Of a stretch of 64,000 bases of DNA, positions 28,674 to 37,586 are shown one piece after another (position 1 is the stretch's first letter; each line of letters opens with the position of its first letter). This stretch comes from Bacteroidales bacterium (GTDB lineage Bacteria; Bacteroidota; Bacteroidia; Bacteroidales; F082). The notes beneath the pieces are model-generated. The model saw only the letters and a list, made by a program, of their open reading frames with translations. It had not been told where the DNA came from and searched no databases. Location: positions 62,001-126,000 of the forward strand of contig JANJUV010000002.1 of the NCBI GenBank assembly GCA_024710405.1. Direction: 5' to 3'. The position numbers and the translations under genes were made by a program.

Positions 28674-29183
28674 TTAAATAGCACGCTTAAAAAGCCATGC
28701 CAGATAGATGCTGTATATCAACGTAGTAAATAGCTGTATCAGCAAAGGAGTTGAAACAAGGCTTCCGCCAATGAGCGCAAAACTGATAAAGCCAAATTTA
28801 AGGGCATAGTACACAAGTTTGCTGATAACGATTCCGCCGAAAATAGCTACGAAAACATGTTTTATGCGTCCGACAATGAAATAAAACACAAATACGTTTA
28901 ACACCAATTCGGTTGAAATAAGAAGGGTTTTGTACACTGAGGGGTGTCCCGACACAAGGTAGGAAAACAAAGGCATCGTCAGCGCAATGATATACGCATT
29001 GGTCTTGTTACTGTGTACCATAGCGATGATGAGCATCAGGCGCATGGGCTCGATCAGGTAAACCGGTAATGACAGCATGTGTGACAAAGCAGGAATCGAA
29101 TATATAAATGCCAGCGCAATTATATCGATCAATACTGCCCGAAGCGGGACTCGCTGCAGCAATGCAATGGAAATGGCTTTCAT
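28674..29183 (-). CDS. Small integral membrane protein, ECF S-component-like or unknown
   Basis: A 169-residue protein with five to six hydrophobic helices (LRAVLIDIIALAFIYSIPAL, YIIALTMPLFSYLVSG, LVLNVFVFYFIVG, HVFVAIFGGIVISKLVYYAL, LLIQLFTTLIYSIYLAWLF). The phrase EPMRLMLIIAMVHSNKTNAYIIALTMPL resembles the core of ECF-type vitamin transporter S components and their relatives, but I cannot name a substrate. It starts 4 bases after the DUF362/T9SS gene on the same strand, so the two are cotranscribed. Confidence 0.6.
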   Translation of the reverse strand: MKAISIALLQRVPLRAVLIDIIALAFIYSIPALSHMLSLPVYLIEPMRLMLIIAMVHSNKTNAYIIALTMPLFSYLVSGHPSVYKTLLISTELVLNVFVFYFIVGRIKHVFVAIFGGIVISKLVYYALKFGFISFALIGGSLVSTPLLIQLFTTLIYSIYLAWLFKRAI

Positions 29184-29187
29184 ATAA

Positions 29188-31167
29188 TTAATCTTTGATT
29201 ATTTTAACAGATCGTCCTGTATTGGTTCTTAAGAAATAAAGTCCGTGAGGCAGGTGAGTTATGGTGATGTCGGTCAGGTATTGCCCGTTAATTGTGCCAC
29301 TGAGGATTCGCTGACCTGAGGCATTAACCAGTTCATAAGTCAATTGTTTGCTACCCGTGTTTTTAATCCAGATTCTTTCCGAGGCCGGATTTGGGAAAAC
29401 TTCGACTTCAGTATGTTCAATCTGGTTAGTTATACCAACAGACCATTCGTGTGCTTTTATCAATTCTATTCCTTCACCGATGCCGAGATTCCGGCTATAG
29501 GCCTTATTCAGCGAATCATTCCAATGCTCATGTACACCAAGCGAGGATATCAGAATGCCGTCATTGTCAGGGTCATAAACAATCCCCTTAGGCCATAGCG
29601 ATTGATCGGCAGCCTGATGGAGGTAATCGTCAACGCCATGCCAGTTGGGACGGCACTGTGCAATTGTAGGCCCGTTGTACTCGGTGCGCAAAAAATCATG
29701 ACAGACCGACTCAATGGCAACAGGATCGAGTGAAAGGAATATGGACGAACACCAGTCGCCTTCGAAAGGAATTGATTGCCAGTGAAAAGGAACCCCCAAA
29801 GCATCTTCACCCGGAAACAGCCCGTCAACAATCATCAGGAGGTTTTTGCCGCTCAGCAGATTGTGCATCATGATATCGGTTTGAATCCGGTAGAGTCCAT
29901 ATCCAAGCCTTATCGGGTCATCAGCATTGTCGAACAGACCCGGATGCAGGTGCATAGCCCATGTGCGTGTGAATGAACCAAAATGGTTTTTTGCATTCAA
30001 GGTTATTCCGGCTGTAGCGTGTGCTTTCAGTGTAGGGATGTTGATCAGATAATCCATTTCATCGAATATGGTAAACAGCTTATCGGATAACGAAGCAGGC
30101 ATAACCGTACCGTTATCGGAATAAAACACCTTGTCGACGGCAGTAACTACAACAGGTACACGGCCAAGTGCTTCAACCTGCAGTTCGGGATGCAACAGGT
30201 TATTGCCCAGCACTTTTATTTCGGGGAATTCTGCTTTCCAAAGGTCAAAAAACTCCTTGTATATGTTTCTTGCCGGGTCGCCTACATAGATCATATTCTG
30301 GGGCACTCCAGCCACATAGACAAGTTGTCGGAGCATGGACAGCACTAAAAAAGGATTGGTTTCGGCTGCAAAATCATTTACAGCCAGGTTGTCATTTCTG
30401 CTCAGGTCAGCATAATATCGGCCGGTAGAAACTCCGCCATATGCCGTGGTTGCATTTACTTTGATAAAAACCTTCTGGTCAGTTTCATAACCGATATCAC
30501 CGTATCCTTGACTGTTGTTGAAAAACCTGAAAACGGAATCCCATGCCGAGGGCAGATCGCTTGCTTCCGTGAGTGCGAGCATAGACTTTATCAACATACT
30601 GTCTATTACTGTCTGATCGTTGTTTTTGGCCATAAACCATGCATCGTCATCCGGATCAACTATCCCATTGCCATTTGATGTGTTTGTACAAGCCTGATTG
30701 GTTGCATCTTTATCCCACATCCAAACCACACGGCCTGGGAAAATTCCACGTGCAACTCCAATAGGCTCATTAGGTGGAAAATACCCTCTGATAGATGATG
30801 CTCGCTTTGCAAAGGAAATAGCTGGAAATTGAAAGAGTGAACCTAAAAATAACGAAACCGCGACCAGTAAAAACAAAATGGCTACTAAGGAAGTGCGACC
30901 GGCAGCGGCTCGTCTAAAACGTCCAAAAGCCCATACGGAACCAACGAGGCTACTCAGATAAACCACAAATCCAGCCATGAAGGGAGCAGTGGCCTGCATG
31001 CAGGGATACGCTGCACGGCTTGGTTTGGGAATGACACGAATCAGAAACCATAAAGTAGCCAACAGGCCAATCGTGAACGCAGTTAAACCGTTAGGAATAC
31101 GGAGCGTCTTCAATGAACGAATAAACCGCTGAAAATTGTGTGGCAAATGCGGGATTGGATCATACAT
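29188..31167 (-). CDS. DUF362 domain protein with N-terminal membrane helices and T9SS C-terminal sorting domain
   Basis: A 659-residue protein in three parts. Residues about 25-125 contain three hydrophobic helices (LTAFTIGLLATLWFLI, FMAGFVVYLSSLVGSVWAF, LVAILFLLVAVSLFLGSLF). The middle (about 140-560) is a DUF362-like domain with KVFIKVNATTAYGGVSTGRYY, NIPTLKAHATAGITLNAKNHFG and DPVAIESVCHDFLRTEYNG. The last 80 residues are a type A T9SS sorting domain: VEVFPNPASERIWI, then LPHGLYFLRT and a final KIIKD. DUF362 domains are thought to bind iron-sulfur or redox partners, but no cysteine cluster is seen here. The combination of several membrane helices with a secretion tail is unusual (see findings). 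Confidence 0.8.
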   Translation of the reverse strand: MYDPIPHLPHNFQRFIRSLKTLRIPNGLTAFTIGLLATLWFLIRVIPKPSRAAYPCMQATAPFMAGFVVYLSSLVGSVWAFGRFRRAAAGRTSLVAILFLLVAVSLFLGSLFQFPAISFAKRASSIRGYFPPNEPIGVARGIFPGRVVWMWDKDATNQACTNTSNGNGIVDPDDDAWFMAKNNDQTVIDSMLIKSMLALTEASDLPSAWDSVFRFFNNSQGYGDIGYETDQKVFIKVNATTAYGGVSTGRYYADLSRNDNLAVNDFAAETNPFLVLSMLRQLVYVAGVPQNMIYVGDPARNIYKEFFDLWKAEFPEIKVLGNNLLHPELQVEALGRVPVVVTAVDKVFYSDNGTVMPASLSDKLFTIFDEMDYLINIPTLKAHATAGITLNAKNHFGSFTRTWAMHLHPGLFDNADDPIRLGYGLYRIQTDIMMHNLLSGKNLLMIVDGLFPGEDALGVPFHWQSIPFEGDWCSSIFLSLDPVAIESVCHDFLRTEYNGPTIAQCRPNWHGVDDYLHQAADQSLWPKGIVYDPDNDGILISSLGVHEHWNDSLNKAYSRNLGIGEGIELIKAHEWSVGITNQIEHTEVEVFPNPASERIWIKNTGSKQLTYELVNASGQRILSGTINGQYLTDITITHLPHGLYFLRTNTGRSVKIIKD

Positions 31168-31555
31168 AACATCATGTTTTATATCCGGTTATAAACACTT
31201 GCTTTTAAAGGAACAAGACCAAAAACGGCTAACCTATTATTAATGCATAAGATTTTATTACAGGCTTAGCGTAATGTAAAATTACCAAATAATTACCCTT
31301 TTGCAGGCGCCAATACTTATTTCGTTTAATTTTCAGGGTTTCATTTTACAAAATCTGGTTTGTTTCGTCGCTTAAGAAGAGTCTTCATTGAAAAGTCTGG
31401 CAAGCTAGGATGTATTTCGGATATGCTCGACATCAAAAACCACAAGTATTAAACCAATGTTTATCAATACTTTAGTAGATTTGATTTTTGATTGTTGAAA
31501 GACGATTTGCGTTTTTTGAAGTGACCCTCACTCTTTTCTCAACTATGCTCTTAGC
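31168..31555. other. 388-base intergenic region, no gene seen
   Basis: AT-rich stretch between the DUF362/T9SS gene start and the 3' end of the MOSC-Mog gene. No frame with protein-like composition, no convincing -7 element, hairpin terminator or repeat was found. It should contain the promoter of the DUF362 gene. Confidence 0.6.
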
Positions 31556-32500
31556 CTAATGTATATCCACCCCTCGCTGCATGAAGATCAGGTGACGCAG
31601 GGTATTGAATATTTCGCCCATGTATTCTTTAATGGCACGCACACTTCCGGGCAACACATAAGTAAGGCTTTCGCCCATAACACCAGCTACACCACGGCTC
31701 AGCAGTGCATTGGGTTTTTCGGTCCCGAATTTCAGACGGATACTTTCCATGATACCCGGAATTTCCTTTTCCATCAGGCTTCTGGCTACTTCGGGAGTAA
31801 TGTCGCGTGGACCTATACCCGTGCCTCCGGTAGTAAACACCATATCATATTTTTCTTCCTTGGCTTTGCGAAGGATAAATCTGAGGCTGTCAGGGTCATC
31901 AGCAATCAGCTTACGCTCGATCTTGTGACTCCATCGGTTTGCGGCAAAAAATGACTCCAGTTGCGACACAATCTCCGGTCCGCTCAGATCTTCGTATTCG
32001 CCCCTGCTGGCACGGTCAGAAAGTGTAATCACCATCACCCTGAACACTTTGGGTTGATATAGAATCTTGTCGCCTGCTTTAACCTTACCACCCTTGATCA
32101 CCCGGGCAAAAACACCTTCCTTAGGCATAACACAATCACCAACCTCATGAAATATAGCGCAATTTGAGCCATGGCACTTTTTGCCAATTTGGGTGATTTC
32201 AAGAATTACATCGCCGATTTTCAACTGGTCGAATGGTGCAGTTTCGTAAAGAATAAGCCCCTCTGTGGTGATATTCTCGGCAAACTCACCATAGTTTATC
32301 GGGCGCCTGGTTTGGGTTTCAAACTTTTTGAAACTTTCAACACCCAACAGGCTCACCTGCCTGTGCCAGACACCGGCATGAGCATCGCCGACCACTCCCT
32401 TATTGTTCAGTTCTATGAACTCAACCGGGGTTTTAACAATTCCTTTTTCGGTAGAAATATTCACCGAAACAACTTTAATGTTGGTTTTTTTGGTTTCCAT
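31556..32500 (-). CDS. MOSC domain fused to MoaB/Mog molybdopterin adenylyltransferase
   Basis: A 314-residue fusion. The N-terminal MOSC domain (about 8-148) contains NNKGVVGDAHAGVWHRQVSLL and the conserved cysteine region IGKKCHGSNC (105-114, Cys109 the likely sulfur carrier). The C-terminal domain (about 153-314) is of the MoaB/Mog type with VMVITLSDRASRGEYEDLSG and the MPT-binding TTGGTGIGPRDITPE (224-238). The Mog part would adenylate molybdopterin before MoeA inserts molybdenum; the MOSC part suggests sulfuration or delivery of the cofactor. It is separated from the moeA-moaA-moaC cluster by two genes but clearly belongs to the same pathway. No moaE or moaD is visible in the window. Confidence 0.88.
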   Translation of the reverse strand: METKKTNIKVVSVNISTEKGIVKTPVEFIELNNKGVVGDAHAGVWHRQVSLLGVESFKKFETQTRRPINYGEFAENITTEGLILYETAPFDQLKIGDVILEITQIGKKCHGSNCAIFHEVGDCVMPKEGVFARVIKGGKVKAGDKILYQPKVFRVMVITLSDRASRGEYEDLSGPEIVSQLESFFAANRWSHKIERKLIADDPDSLRFILRKAKEEKYDMVFTTGGTGIGPRDITPEVARSLMEKEIPGIMESIRLKFGTEKPNALLSRGVAGVMGESLTYVLPGSVRAIKEYMGEIFNTLRHLIFMQRGVDIH

Positions 32501-32568
32501 GTAATTCTGGTCATTTGGAACGGGCTAAAATAATAATTTTACATGATTGTACCAAAAAAGTTTCTACC

Positions 32569-32955
32569 ATGGAACATAATGAAAATACCAACGAAAAACT
32601 TGTTCGGGAAATCAGCCAACCACTTGAAAAGGCTTCGGGCTGGATAAAATTTCTTGCCATCCTCATGCTTATTTACGGAGGCATGATGGCCCTTTCCATC
32701 ATCGGGCTCATTATTGCATGGCTGCCCATCTGGCTTGGTGTGCTGCTGCTGAAGGCTTCCAACAAATCGCGTTACGCATTTCTTTCGGGCGACAAAAACA
32801 GCCTCATTGAGGCTTTATTAAGCCTGAACAACTATTTCACCATTTATGCAGTAATGGCTATTATCGGAATTTGTTTAGGCGTCGTGTTTGTGTTGATTCT
32901 TCTGCTTACGGGTTTTCTGGCACAAGGTTTCGACCCGGAGATCTTCATGTACTGA
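32569..32955 (+). CDS. DUF5362-like small membrane protein
   Basis: A 128-residue protein started at the ATG at 32569 (EHNENTNEKLVREISQPL). An acidic, soluble N-terminal segment is followed by two pairs of membrane helices (WIKFLAILMLIYGGMMALSII and IGLIIAWLPIWLGVLLL; ... TIYAVMAIIGICLGVVFVLILLLTGF). The linker KASNKSRYAFLSGDKNSLIEALLSLNNYF between them is the conserved part of this Bacteroidota family. Function unknown. It is transcribed opposite to its neighbours, divergent from the MOSC-Mog gene by 68 bases and convergent with the TPR gene. Confidence 0.65.
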   Translation: MEHNENTNEKLVREISQPLEKASGWIKFLAILMLIYGGMMALSIIGLIIAWLPIWLGVLLLKASNKSRYAFLSGDKNSLIEALLSLNNYFTIYAVMAIIGICLGVVFVLILLLTGFLAQGFDPEIFMY

Positions 32956-32993
32956 ACGACACTTCAAAGATTACAGTTATTATCCGATTTCAT

Positions 32994-34988
32994 TCAGTAA
33001 GCAGAACAGTATTTTCTGATTACCGAATAAGCTTCCTGTACGCCCAGTTCGCCTGCCTTACTCAGGTCATCGCAGGCAGCTGACTCATTGCTTAGATACA
33101 AAAGTGTCAAGCCTCTGTTGTAATAGGCCTGAGCGAGTTGAGGCTCCAATCTTATGGCTTCAGTGTATTCATCAATGGCTTTCTGGAACTGCTTCATCTG
33201 CAGACGGATGGTTGCCGAGTTATACCAGGCATAGGCATTCTGAGGCTGTCTGCGGATGAGGTTTCTGAATTCAGCCAGGGCGCGGCTGTGGTCGGGAAGA
33301 TGATCCTGTACTACGGTCCTGGAGGAAGATTGTCGCGGTGCCACCATCACATCCACGATCAGCATTTCGTCGGCAGCATGCACTTCTTCGAGCAAGGCAA
33401 ACAGATAGCCTTTGTTAAGCATGAAAACCTCTGCCCACTCGCCACATGCTTCCATGTTGCCAAGAACTTCCAGTGCGTGGCGGTAATTGCCTCTGTCCTG
33501 ATGATACAGGGCATAGGCAATACGATCGCCACATGCTGAAGGTGGTTGAGCAGTCACCGAATCGGGCAGGGTTTCATTAGCAGTGAAAACCTCATAAATA
33601 AGCGGACGGGTGAGGAGCTTCAAATGGTAACCTTCGGGAAGATGTATGATTTCGGAAGTCGGCATCATGGCTTGAAAACCAACAAGACCTGTGGAAGGCG
33701 GATCGGTTTTATTACTTAATACAAGAACAAACAAACCAAAAGGTGCAATATTAACTTCCCTGAACTGAACCCTTCCTGTCCTGGCTTCACCACTAACAAA
33801 GTCGGATTCGAAGGCAATAATACGCTCGAAATAGCTTGAGTCGGCATATCGTGCCATCAGCTCCGAGGCGTCCGATTCGGGGCCGTTGATTTGTGTGATG
33901 ATAGCCATGGCTTTGTCGTAATCGGCCATTGATTCTCGTTTCCGACCCATATCGGCATAAACTACAGATCTGTTGATCCAGGCACCTGCAAAATCGGGAA
34001 ACAACCTAATAGCGGCAGTAAAATCTTGTGCTGCATTGTTCAAATCACCCAGTCTGTAGCGGATGATGCCTCTATTGAACCAGGCATAAACATTGTCGGG
34101 ATTGATACTGATCACCTCGTTGTACAGCACCTCGGCTTCTCTGAGCTCATTTCTATAACCGTGGACCAGTGCACGGTTATAGTATGTGAGGGCGTTACGT
34201 ATGTCAAGCACATTCACCTTCTCGAAGTCGGCAAGAGCAGCAAGTGTATCGCCGATCTGCATATGAAGCAAGGCCCGCTGAAAAAATATCAGCGGATTGT
34301 TTTCATCCAGTTTTGCAGCCTGAACAAAATCATCCATAGCAGACTCTTTGAGTCCCATTTCGGCTTTAAGCATACCTCTTCTCAACCAGGCATCTGTATC
34401 AAAGTAATCATGATACACTGCTTTATCAAGGTCGGCGAGTGCCTGTTCCTGTTGACCGAGAAATCTTTTGGCGATACCGCGGTTAAGGTAAGCATAGGAC
34501 AGACCTGGGTTGATCAGCAGTGCCATATCGTAATCACGCACCGCACCAGCATAATCGCGCAGGTGCATCCTGGTGGCTCCGCTGGCCACATGCAGGCTTG
34601 CATCAAAAGGATCGACCGAAAGGGCTTTTTCATAATCCTTCATGGCATTGTAGTAGTTGTTCACCCTGTCGTGCGCGATACCCCTATAATGGTAGGCCCT
34701 GACATATAGAGGATGTATGGATAATGTTGCCGAATAATCCTCAATGGCTCCCTGAAAATCACCCAGATTGAACTTGGCCACCCCACGAAGAAAATATGCC
34801 TCAAACAGATCGGGACGGGCATTGATGGCTGTGTTGAAGTATCTGATGGCATCCACAAAGCGCTCTTCCGACAAGCTGATTCTTCCATTCATAATGAAAT
34901 GCCGGTGGTTAACCTGAGCATCAGCACCAAAAGATACGATGAGCAGCCATATCAGCATGAAGGAAGTAGAGCGAATACGAAACATCAA
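32994..34988 (-). CDS. Secreted TPR-repeat protein coupled to moaC
   Basis: A 664-residue protein with an N-terminal signal peptide (LIWLLIVSFGADAQ). At least ten tetratricopeptide repeats fill residues 30-370 (e.g. DLFEAYFLRGVAKFNLGDFQGAI, YAWFNRGIIRYRLGDLNNAAQDF). A non-repeat domain at about 380-490 is followed by more repeats at 570-655. Its ATG overlaps the stop of moaC (ATGA at 34985-34988), so translation is coupled. Periplasmic protein-protein scaffold is the general expectation; a direct link to molybdenum cofactor synthesis is not obvious and may be coincidental. The last residues (SVIRKYCSAY) contain no sorting motif. Confidence 0.75.
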   Translation of the reverse strand: MMFRIRSTSFMLIWLLIVSFGADAQVNHRHFIMNGRISLSEERFVDAIRYFNTAINARPDLFEAYFLRGVAKFNLGDFQGAIEDYSATLSIHPLYVRAYHYRGIAHDRVNNYYNAMKDYEKALSVDPFDASLHVASGATRMHLRDYAGAVRDYDMALLINPGLSYAYLNRGIAKRFLGQQEQALADLDKAVYHDYFDTDAWLRRGMLKAEMGLKESAMDDFVQAAKLDENNPLIFFQRALLHMQIGDTLAALADFEKVNVLDIRNALTYYNRALVHGYRNELREAEVLYNEVISINPDNVYAWFNRGIIRYRLGDLNNAAQDFTAAIRLFPDFAGAWINRSVVYADMGRKRESMADYDKAMAIITQINGPESDASELMARYADSSYFERIIAFESDFVSGEARTGRVQFREVNIAPFGLFVLVLSNKTDPPSTGLVGFQAMMPTSEIIHLPEGYHLKLLTRPLIYEVFTANETLPDSVTAQPPSACGDRIAYALYHQDRGNYRHALEVLGNMEACGEWAEVFMLNKGYLFALLEEVHAADEMLIVDVMVAPRQSSSRTVVQDHLPDHSRALAEFRNLIRRQPQNAYAWYNSATIRLQMKQFQKAIDEYTEAIRLEPQLAQAYYNRGLTLLYLSNESAACDDLSKAGELGVQEAYSVIRKYCSAY

Positions 34989-35437
34989 AACGGCGTTTTT
35001 GTCTTTTCGAGAAGTCTGATGTTCCCAATCTCCATTTCCTTGTCAACTGCCTTGCACATATCATAAACCGTGAGCAAAGCAATGTTTACTGCCGTTAAAG
35101 CTTCCATCTCCACACCAGTATTTCCGGTGCAACGTACTGTTGCGTGTACACTTACCCCCTTGTCAGAAAGCGAAGCCGATACCACAACATGGCTTAACAC
35201 CAATGGGTGACACAAGGGTATGAGTCTTGATGTTTCCTTGGCGGCCTGAACACCGGCAATTTCGGCTATGGCAAGCACATCGCCTTTTTTTATCAGATTT
35301 TCGTTGATCAGCTTCAGGGTTTCAGGTTGAAGTCGGATGAATCCCTGTGCCGATGCTTCACGCAACAGAGATGGCTTCTGGCTTACATCTACCATTCGGG
35401 CTTTTCCGTCATTATCTGTGTGTGAGAACTGTGTCAT
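34985..35437 (-). CDS. moaC: Cyclic pyranopterin monophosphate synthase MoaC
   Basis: A 150-residue enzyme that converts 3',8-cyclo-GTP (the MoaA product) into cyclic pyranopterin monophosphate. Family landmarks: the N-terminal SHTDNDGKARMVDVS, then AIAEIAGVQAAKETSRLIPLCHPL and ATVRCTGNTGVEMEALTAVNIALLTVYDMCK with the catalytic Lys. The length matches the family within about ten residues. It follows moaA by 77 bases and is translationally coupled to the TPR gene downstream. Confidence 0.95.
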   Translation of the reverse strand: MTQFSHTDNDGKARMVDVSQKPSLLREASAQGFIRLQPETLKLINENLIKKGDVLAIAEIAGVQAAKETSRLIPLCHPLVLSHVVVSASLSDKGVSVHATVRCTGNTGVEMEALTAVNIALLTVYDMCKAVDKEMEIGNIRLLEKTKTPF

Positions 35438-35514
35438 ATTATAGGGTTAATGTTGTTTTTAAGGTCGTCTTATAATCGTTTTTGCCCGGCAACTAAACTG
35501 CCGGATACCTGCAC

Positions 35515-36315
35515 TCAGCCTCCGATATTACTAAACTGGTTGCTCATGTTGATAGAGCCACAAGCAGGTTTATTCATTATGGCAGCATTGTATGCTTGGG
35601 CAATACCCATTTCTCTGATGTTATAGGCCAGATCAGTAAACAGGCAGGGCTTCAGATCGCCGTTTGCTGTAAGTCTGATCCGGTTGCAATTGGAACAATT
35701 GCCACCTTCGCCACCTTCCACAATTGAAAACTGTCCGGCTTCGAGAATCATCTGTCTGATAAATCTGACAATGAGTCCGTTATGTTCACAAAACTCACGC
35801 ACTGCCAATGCATCCGGCTCATCAGATGACGTGCGTACCACACAATTGATTTTGATTGGATCAAGGCCGGCTTCGCGAGCTGCTTCTATTCCCCGAAACA
35901 CATCTTCGATTTGCCCCAATCGGGTGATTTCGCGATAACGATCGGGATCAACGGTATCGAGGCTAATGTTTATCCTCTTTAGTCCAGCTAAAGCCAGTGG
36001 TCGGGCAAACCTATTGAGCAGCAGGCCATTGGTTGTCATAGACAGGTCAGCAATTCCATTAATAGAGGCCAAAGATTCAACAAAACTTACAATACCTTTA
36101 CGTACAAGTGGTTCGCCACCTGTAATGCGTATTTTTGTAACTCCATGATTTACTGCAAATTGAACAACATCCAGAATCTCCTCGTAGCTTAATATCTGGT
36201 CATGACTCATGGTTTCTACACCACACTCAGGCATGCAATAGGTGCATCGCAGGTTGCATCGGTCGGTGACGGATACCCTAAGATAGTTTATGTTTCGGTT
36301 AAATGAGTCGTACAT
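35515..36315 (-). CDS. moaA: GTP 3',8-cyclase MoaA, unusually short
   Basis: A 266-residue radical SAM enzyme for the first step of molybdenum cofactor synthesis. The N-terminal cluster is C20-x3-C24-x2-C27, GGEP is at 66-69, and ISLD is at 117-120. The C-terminal 4Fe-4S cysteines are 207, 210 and 224 (NCSNCNRIRLTANGDLKPC), including both substrate-binding arginines of NRIR, and the terminal IGG tail is kept. Normal MoaA has about 320-340 residues: about 50 residues are missing between VRFIRQM (about 183-189) and the second cluster. No frameshift signature is evident. It overlaps moeA by 17 bases. Confidence 0.88.
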   Translation of the reverse strand: MYDSFNRNINYLRVSVTDRCNLRCTYCMPECGVETMSHDQILSYEEILDVVQFAVNHGVTKIRITGGEPLVRKGIVSFVESLASINGIADLSMTTNGLLLNRFARPLALAGLKRINISLDTVDPDRYREITRLGQIEDVFRGIEAAREAGLDPIKINCVVRTSSDEPDALAVREFCEHNGLIVRFIRQMILEAGQFSIVEGGEGGNCSNCNRIRLTANGDLKPCLFTDLAYNIREMGIAQAYNAAIMNKPACGSINMSNQFSNIGG

Positions 36316-37480
36316 GCACGAGTTCTCCTTCTTTAATTGATTCGGTTCCCAACGGAACTTCCATCAGGGCGTTAGCTCTGGTGAGTGCATGAATGTGCGC
36401 CGAACCGTGATAATGCACCGGAAAAACCTCTCCGCCTGAACTTATAATTGCAGGAGCAAAGCCAAGCCTATGCTTTGCTTTCCGGCTGTATGACCCACCA
36501 AGCGGCAACCGGAGCACGGGTGAATTGTATTCATGACCCATGAGTTGATATAGAAAGGGTTTGGCAAGCAACTCAAAAATATTGAATGACGACACCGGAT
36601 TACCAGGTAAGGCAAACACAAAACTGTTTTTGTTTCTTGCAAAAACTGTTGGTTTTCCAGGTTGCACAGCAATGGTTTTAAACAATATCTTCATGCCAAG
36701 TTCATCGAGAATGCGTGGGACAAAATCAAAATCGCCCATGGAGATTCCTCCGGATAAGATAAGGACCTGACTATCCTGAAGACCACTAAGTATCTTTGAA
36801 CGCGTGTCGAATTCATTGTCGGCAATAATCCCACCGTAAACTGCCAATGCACCCATACGTTGAACCTGTGCCATCAGTTGAACCGCATTGCTGTTTCGAA
36901 TTTTTCCCGGACCGGGTTTGTATTCAGGCTCAACAAGTTCATCTCCTGTTGACATCACACATACATGAACCTTCTTATATACCTGCACGCTGCTTGCGCC
37001 CACCGCTGCCAGAACTGCCATTTGCTGAGGGAGTATCAAAGTGCCTTTGCTCAAAACCAGTTCACCGTCTCTGAGCTCTTCGGCCTTGCGGGCAATATTG
37101 TCCTTGGTATGTGACTGAACAACCTTCACCTGTTTTTCTCCAATTCCTGAAGTTTGTTCGACCATTACCACACAGTCGGCACCTTCCGGAATCATTGCGC
37201 CGGTCATGATCTTTGCGCAGCAACCGGCTTCAATGACTTTTGCAGGCACACTTCCTGCCGAAATTATCTCTTCGATATTAAGAATTACACCATCAGAAAG
37301 ATCCTGCCGCCGACAGGCATAACCGTCAACAGCAGCTTTATTAAAAGGTGGCATATCCGCATCGCTGAACACATCTGCAGCAAGCACACGCCCTTGACAT
37401 TCAGCCAGAACAACATTTTCAGTACCTGTAGGCTCAATATCCAACTGCACCAGCCGCAAAGCCTCTTCAAAAGATATCAT
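36299..37480 (-). CDS. moeA: Molybdopterin molybdenumtransferase MoeA
   Basis: A 393-residue enzyme that inserts molybdate into adenylated molybdopterin. I start at the ATG at 37480 (ISFEEALRLVQLDIEP), which matches the family N-terminus; the frame is open to 37513. Landmarks: ADMPPFNKAAVDGYAC (domain 1), AKIMTGAMIPEGADCVVMVEQ, KVHVCVMSTGDELVEP and ILSGGISMGDFDFVP, then FALPGNPVSSFNIFELLAKPF. The C-terminal beta domain contains GSAHIHALTRANALMEVP split over a turn. First gene of moeA-moaA-moaC-TPR, all overlapping or closely spaced. Confidence 0.95.
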   Translation of the reverse strand: MISFEEALRLVQLDIEPTGTENVVLAECQGRVLAADVFSDADMPPFNKAAVDGYACRRQDLSDGVILNIEEIISAGSVPAKVIEAGCCAKIMTGAMIPEGADCVVMVEQTSGIGEKQVKVVQSHTKDNIARKAEELRDGELVLSKGTLILPQQMAVLAAVGASSVQVYKKVHVCVMSTGDELVEPEYKPGPGKIRNSNAVQLMAQVQRMGALAVYGGIIADNEFDTRSKILSGLQDSQVLILSGGISMGDFDFVPRILDELGMKILFKTIAVQPGKPTVFARNKNSFVFALPGNPVSSFNIFELLAKPFLYQLMGHEYNSPVLRLPLGGSYSRKAKHRLGFAPAIISSGGEVFPVHYHGSAHIHALTRANALMEVPLGTESIKEGELVHVRLI

Positions 37481-37586
37481 ACACGGATTTTCGGCAAAAA
37501 TACTCAAAAACAAAGATCAGTTTCTGATATTGAGTAGTATTGCGTATGTCAGATGCATCAACAAAGCAATATCGCATTATATGCCT

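Noticed and set aside
28674-31167. DUF362/T9SS protein and small membrane protein as a new secretion or uptake system
   Set aside because: Only co-transcription supports this. The S-component resemblance is weak and no ECF ATPase genes are nearby.
34026-34709. 227-residue plus-strand frame opposite the TPR gene
   Set aside because: Antisense shadow of the repeated TPR codons; no domain or promoter.
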